A stretch of DNA of 10,524 nucleotides from DATLCI01 sp035526435 (lineage in GTDB: Bacteria; Acidobacteriota; Terriglobia; Terriglobales; Acidobacteriaceae), in assembly GCA_035526435.1 (NCBI GenBank), contig DATLCI010000027.1, positions 1-10,524 of the forward strand, in the 5' to 3' direction. How positions within the stretch are numbered: position 1 is the first letter of the stretch; every line of letters begins with the position of its first letter. Made by a program: the position numbers and the translations under genes. A model generated the notes under the pieces. That model was given only the letters and a program-made list of their open reading frames with translations. It did no database searches and was not told where the DNA came from. Of the stretch, positions 7,445 through 10,524 are shown piece after piece.

Positions 7445-8379
7445 CAATGAGCTCCTATGTGGCGATTGATCAGGTACAGCAATGGGAACAAGTAGATCCA
7501 AACGATGTCCACGAAGTGCCAGTACAAGCCGAAATTCTCAATGGGCGTGAAATAGGTCTGACTGTAGCGCCCGCGATAAGCGTGGAACAACAACCATGCC
7601 ATCAGACCCATGCCCACGATCATGTGGATAGCATGCATGCCGGTCATGGCGAAGTAGAGGGAGAAGTAGATCTCCGCACCCGGCTTGGAACGGTCCCGCT
7701 CGCTGGAGCCCGGAACGTCACCGATCGCATCGCGAACCCGATATTGCGGCTCCACCGACTCGGCGTGCGTAGATTCCGCCGTGGTTCCCGAACCATGCGT
7801 GGCCTCAGCTTCATGCGGAGCAGCGGCGTGCGATGCTTCGAAGAAATGACCGGTGGCGTAGCGTTGGAGGATCGCGGGAGTACTTTCGGGGGCATGACTT
7901 ACATTGGTGCAAGCGGCGCCCTGCGGTTCAAAGCAGAAATTTTTCCCGGGGATCTCGCGCTTCTCGAACTTCTCCGTGTATTCCACCACCTTCACGCCCA
8001 GGAAGATGCTGCCCAGGATCATGGTGAGGACGATGAAAGTCATCAGCCGCTTGCGTAATCCGCGCTGCGCCGCGTTCACCGCCAGCGCCATGGTCAGCGA
8101 ACTGCCGATCAGGACTGCGGTGTTGAAAGCGCCCAGGTCGATACGGAGTGTGGCGCTTGCGATCCCAAACGCCTCGTAATACTTATGGCGATAGACCAGG
8201 TAGGCGACGAACAATCCGCCGAAGAACATGATTTCCTGGATCAGGAATACCCACATGCCCAGACTCGACGACTGGTACTGTTGTTCCATCGTGTCGAAAT
8301 GATGGAACTGCCGGGGATGGTGGGGCGCGTCCGCGTGGTGCGGTTCCAGGGCGATCTGTTGTTCGGAGCGAGGGTCCAA
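7444..8379 (-). CDS. coxC: Cytochrome c oxidase subunit III
   Basis: I start this at TTG 8379, giving 311 aa. A strong GGAGG lies exactly 6 bases upstream, and the start falls one base after the coxA stop. The ATG at 8406 lies inside coxA and has no ribosome binding site. The protein is the 5-helix form of subunit III, a core non-catalytic subunit that supports proton uptake and enzyme stability. After a cytoplasmic His-rich N-terminus with three His-His pairs come helix 1 (about 42-63, LIQEIMFFGGLF), helix 2 (83-103), helix 3 (112-132, ending in the conserved Glu-Tyr), helix 4 (238-265, with TGMHAIHMIVG) and helix 5 (288-304, WHFVDIVWIY). Between helices 3 and 4 is a hydrophilic stretch of about 100 residues, rich in Ala, His, Glu, Ser and Thr and with cysteines at 149 and 157. 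Most family members have only a short loop there. By the usual topology this insert faces the periplasm. Confidence 0.93.
   Translation of the reverse strand: MDPRSEQQIALEPHHADAPHHPRQFHHFDTMEQQYQSSSLGMWVFLIQEIMFFGGLFVAYLVYRHKYYEAFGIASATLRIDLGAFNTAVLIGSSLTMALAVNAAQRGLRKRLMTFIVLTMILGSIFLGVKVVEYTEKFEKREIPGKNFCFEPQGAACTNVSHAPESTPAILQRYATGHFFEASHAAAPHEAEATHGSGTTAESTHAESVEPQYRVRDAIGDVPGSSERDRSKPGAEIYFSLYFAMTGMHAIHMIVGMGLMAWLLFHAYRGRYSQTYFTPIENFGLYWHFVDIVWIYLFPLLYLINRHIGAH
7452..7456 (-). promoter_or_regulatory. Ribosome binding site of coxD inside the coxC end
   Basis: AGGAG on the minus strand is 7 bases before ATG 7444 and lies within the last codons of coxC. With the TGATG overlap it indicates translational coupling and decides the coxD start. 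Confidence 0.7.
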
Positions 8380-8380
8380 A

Positions 8381-10021
8381 CTAAACCTCCCCTTCCTTCG
8401 GTCCATAGTGATAGGGCTCGGTGGTCACGATCGGCGTGCCTACAAAATTGTGCGTGGGCGGCGGAGAGGATGTCTCCCACTCCAGTCCTGTCGCCTCCCA
8501 TGGGTTCGGTCCCGCTGGCTTGCCGTACTTCAACGACCAAGCCAGATAGATCATGGGCAGCAGGAATCCGATGGCCAGGATGGACGCTCCCGCCGTGGAC
8601 AATACGTTCAGCACCTGGAATTCCGGGGGATACGCATGATAACGGCGCGGCATTCCCATGTAGCCCAGGATGAATTGCGGGAAGAAGGTCAGGTTGAATC
8701 CTACAAAGATGATGATGGCAGCGGCCTTACCCGGCAACTCCGGATACAAGCGCCCGGTCATCTTCGGCCACCAGTAATGCAGTCCGCAGAGATAGGCCAG
8801 CACCATGCCGCCCACCATCACATAGTGGAAGTGCGCAACGACGAAGTACGTGTCCGTCACATGGACATCCAGCCCCAGCGCCGCCAGGAACAGACCCGTC
8901 AAGCCACCGATGGTGAACAATCCCAGGAAAGCGAAGGCGTAGAGCATCGGCGTGCTCCAGCGGACGGACCCCTTATATAAGGTGGCAGACCAGTTGAACG
9001 TTTTAATGGCAGACGGGATTGCCACCAGGTAGCTGATGAGGGAGAAGATCAACGCCGAGTACACCGAGATGCCGGCGACGAACATATGATGCGCCCACAC
9101 CAGGAAGCCGAATACGGCGATGGCCAGACTGGAAAGCGCGACCGCCTTGTAGCCAAAGATCCGTTTGTGCGAGAACGCAGTGATCACTTCGCTGATCACG
9201 CCCATGCCCGGCAGGATCATGATGTAAACCGCCGGATGCGAATAGAACCAGAACATGTGCTGGAACAGCACTGGGTCTCCGCCCAGCGCGGGATCAAAGA
9301 TCCCGATATGCAGTCCGCGTTCCAGCGCGACCAGGATCAGCGTGATCGCCAACACCGGGGTGCCCAGCACCATGATCAAGCTGGTGGCATATTGCGACCA
9401 GATGAAGAGTGGCAGCCGGAACCAGGTGAGCCCGGGGGCGCGCAGCTTATGGATGGTGACAATGAAATTAAGGCCCGTGAAGATCGACGCAAAGCCCGCG
9501 ATGAGGATGCCGATCGCGGTCAGCATCACCTTGGTATTCGAAAAAGTAGTGCTGAAAGGCGTATAGAAGGTCCAACCGGTATCTACGCCGCCGGTGATCA
9601 TGGCGGCCAGTCCGCACAAGGCGCCGGTGGTGAAGATGTACCACGTCATGAGGTTCAGGCGCGGGAAAGCCACGTCCTTGGCGCCGATCATCAACGGCAC
9701 CAGGAAGTTCCCCAAGGTCGCCGGGATTGACGGCACCAGGAAGAAGAAGATCATCATCACGCCGTGCATGGTGAACGCCTTGTTGTAAGCGTCCGACTGC
9801 AGCAGGTCGCCGGCAGGCGTAAGCAGCTCCAGGCGGACCAGCGTGGCCATCAATCCGCCGATAAAGAAGAAGAACGTGATCGTCAGCAGATAAAGGACGC
9901 CGATGCGCTTGTGATCGACTGTCAGCAGCCAGCTCTTCAGGCTGTGACCGTCGTTGAGGTAGTGGTGCTCCGGCATTACCTCCGGTTCAACATGGGCGAC
10001 ATCTCGGACTACGGTACTCAT
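8381..10021 (-). CDS. coxA: Cytochrome c oxidase subunit I, A2-type (caa3)
   Basis: The complete catalytic subunit (546 aa) is a multi-helix membrane protein, about 12 helices as usual for the family. It reduces O2 to water at the heme a3-CuB centre and pumps protons. Visible ligands are His86 (heme a, in TMHGVMM), His262 and cross-linked Tyr266 (CuB, in FWFYSHPAVYI), His311 and His312 (CuB, in WAHHMF), His397 (heme a3) and His399 (heme a, in VAHFHYV). K-channel Lys340 is present with Ser337 where Thr is usual. D-channel Asp116 (GAKDVAFPRLN) is present. The helix VI Glu of A1-type enzymes (HPEVY) is Ala264, replaced by the Tyr260-Ser261 pair that defines A2-type oxidases. The residue before Asp390 is Thr389, where many A1 enzymes have the His of the Mg site. 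The start ATG overlaps the coxB stop by four bases (ATGA). AGGGAA lies 9 bases upstream. Confidence 0.97.
   Translation of the reverse strand: MSTVVRDVAHVEPEVMPEHHYLNDGHSLKSWLLTVDHKRIGVLYLLTITFFFFIGGLMATLVRLELLTPAGDLLQSDAYNKAFTMHGVMMIFFFLVPSIPATLGNFLVPLMIGAKDVAFPRLNLMTWYIFTTGALCGLAAMITGGVDTGWTFYTPFSTTFSNTKVMLTAIGILIAGFASIFTGLNFIVTIHKLRAPGLTWFRLPLFIWSQYATSLIMVLGTPVLAITLILVALERGLHIGIFDPALGGDPVLFQHMFWFYSHPAVYIMILPGMGVISEVITAFSHKRIFGYKAVALSSLAIAVFGFLVWAHHMFVAGISVYSALIFSLISYLVAIPSAIKTFNWSATLYKGSVRWSTPMLYAFAFLGLFTIGGLTGLFLAALGLDVHVTDTYFVVAHFHYVMVGGMVLAYLCGLHYWWPKMTGRLYPELPGKAAAIIIFVGFNLTFFPQFILGYMGMPRRYHAYPPEFQVLNVLSTAGASILAIGFLLPMIYLAWSLKYGKPAGPNPWEATGLEWETSSPPPTHNFVGTPIVTTEPYHYGPKEGEV
8386..8390 (-). 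promoter_or_regulatory. Ribosome binding site of coxC, supporting a TTG start
   Basis: GGAGG on the minus strand overlaps the final codons of coxA and is 6 bases before TTG 8379. This is the strongest ribosome binding site in the operon and outweighs the upstream ATG at 8406. Confidence 0.7.
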
Positions 10022-10524
10022 GGTGTCTGCTTCCCTGGCGCGGCTGCGCCTTTTGCCGGATTCGGCTTGTCCGGCTCCAATGACTTGATGAATGCGACCA
10101 ACTGGATGAGGCTCTCTTCGCTCACTTGGCCGGCAAACGTCGGCATGATGGGCTGATAACCAGCCACGATCTTGGCTTGCGAGTTCAGGATCGATTCGCG
10201 GAGGTAGTTTTCATCCGCCACTACTTTTCGCCCGTCGGCTAGGTTCTGCGTGGAACCAAAGACGCCGGCCAGATTTGGTCCGCGCGCTCCGGATTGTCCC
10301 GAGTGGCACGTGATGCAGCCCAGGCTGGTGAACAATTTCTCGCCATTCGACGCCATCGAACCTTCGCCGATCCCGCCCGCCAGCCAGCTTTGATATTGCG
10401 CCGGCTCCATCGCCACGATCTCGCCGATCATTCCGGAGTGCTTGGTCCCGCAATACTCCGCGCAGAAGAGGTGATAGGTGCCAGGCTTCGTGGCATTGAA
10501 CCAGGTATATGTGTAGCGCCCGGG
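10018..10524 (-). CDS. coxB: Cytochrome c oxidase subunit II with fused cytochrome c domain (5' end outside window)
   Basis: Only the last 168 residues are inside the window; the N-terminal membrane helices lie beyond the right edge. The fragment begins in the cupredoxin domain and shows the CuA-binding motif CAEYCGTKHSGM (fragment residues 21-32), with both cysteines, the bridging Glu, the His and the Met. A class I cytochrome c domain follows: CITCH (70-74) binds heme c covalently, and Met127 in IMPTF is the likely sixth ligand. This fusion defines caa3-type oxidase: electrons from soluble cytochrome c pass through the fused heme to CuA and on to CoxA. Both redox centres face the periplasm. 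A Pro/Ala/Lys-rich tail ends the protein. The TGA stop overlaps the coxA ATG, so the two genes are translationally coupled. The name ctaC is also used. Confidence 0.96.
   Translation of the reverse strand, partial: PGRYTYTWFNATKPGTYHLFCAEYCGTKHSGMIGEIVAMEPAQYQSWLAGGIGEGSMASNGEKLFTSLGCITCHSGQSGARGPNLAGVFGSTQNLADGRKVVADENYLRESILNSQAKIVAGYQPIMPTFAGQVSEESLIQLVAFIKSLEPDKPNPAKGAAAPGKQTP

Noticed and set aside
7445..7501. Upstream extension of coxD to ATG 7501
   Set aside because: It overlaps coxC by 57 more bases and lacks family similarity. ATG 7444 has AGGAG and the TGATG coupling.
9086..9730. 214-aa plus-strand open frame
   Set aside because: It lies wholly antisense to coxA, is rich in Arg, Gln, Asp and His as expected from the complement of a membrane protein gene, and has no family resemblance.

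Overview
The window carries a minus-strand gene set on DNA of roughly 58-60% GC. It looks like a fragment of an Acidobacteriota-type genome. This is inferred from two things: a caa3-type cytochrome oxidase operon in the order coxB-coxA-coxC-coxD, and neighbouring very large secreted beta-propeller proteins with choice-of-anchor-type Ig-like C-termini, a protein style that is common in that phylum. No taxonomic marker gene is present, so the assignment is tentative.

Right part (about 7160-10524, transcribed right to left): the end of coxB (CuA site fused to a C-terminal cytochrome c domain), complete coxA (A2-type heme-copper oxidase subunit I), complete coxC (subunit III with an unusually long periplasmic loop) and coxD (small subunit IV). 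Every junction is tightly coupled: coxB/coxA overlap as ATGA, coxA/coxC are separated by one base with a TTG start behind a strong ribosome binding site, and coxC/coxD overlap as TGATG. Together they encode a membrane oxidase that takes electrons from cytochrome c, reduces O2 and pumps protons.

Middle (7013-7159): a compact intergenic control region with a weak hairpin plus T-run that may end the cox operon, a perfect 6-bp-stem palindrome, and a good sigma70-like promoter (TTGACA, 17-base spacer, CATACT) followed by an AAGGAA ribosome binding site for the next gene.

Left part (1-7012): two large paralogous exported proteins in tandem. The first (3704-7012, 1102 aa) has a signal peptide, a long Asp-box (BNR/sortilin-like) beta-propeller, one choice-of-anchor-type Ig-like domain and a C-terminal beta domain. 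The second begins at about 3564 and runs without a stop to the left edge (at least 1188 codons). It has the same plan but carries an extra Ig-like domain and a pre-peptidase-C-like (PPC) beta domain inserted before the shared C-terminal part. The two genes are 139 bases apart with no convincing internal promoter, so they may form one transcript from the promoter at about 7058-7086. Their substrate or partner cannot be deduced from sequence. Nothing suggests a CRISPR array, tRNA, rRNA, insertion sequence or phage. No functional link between the oxidase and the propeller proteins is visible beyond adjacency.
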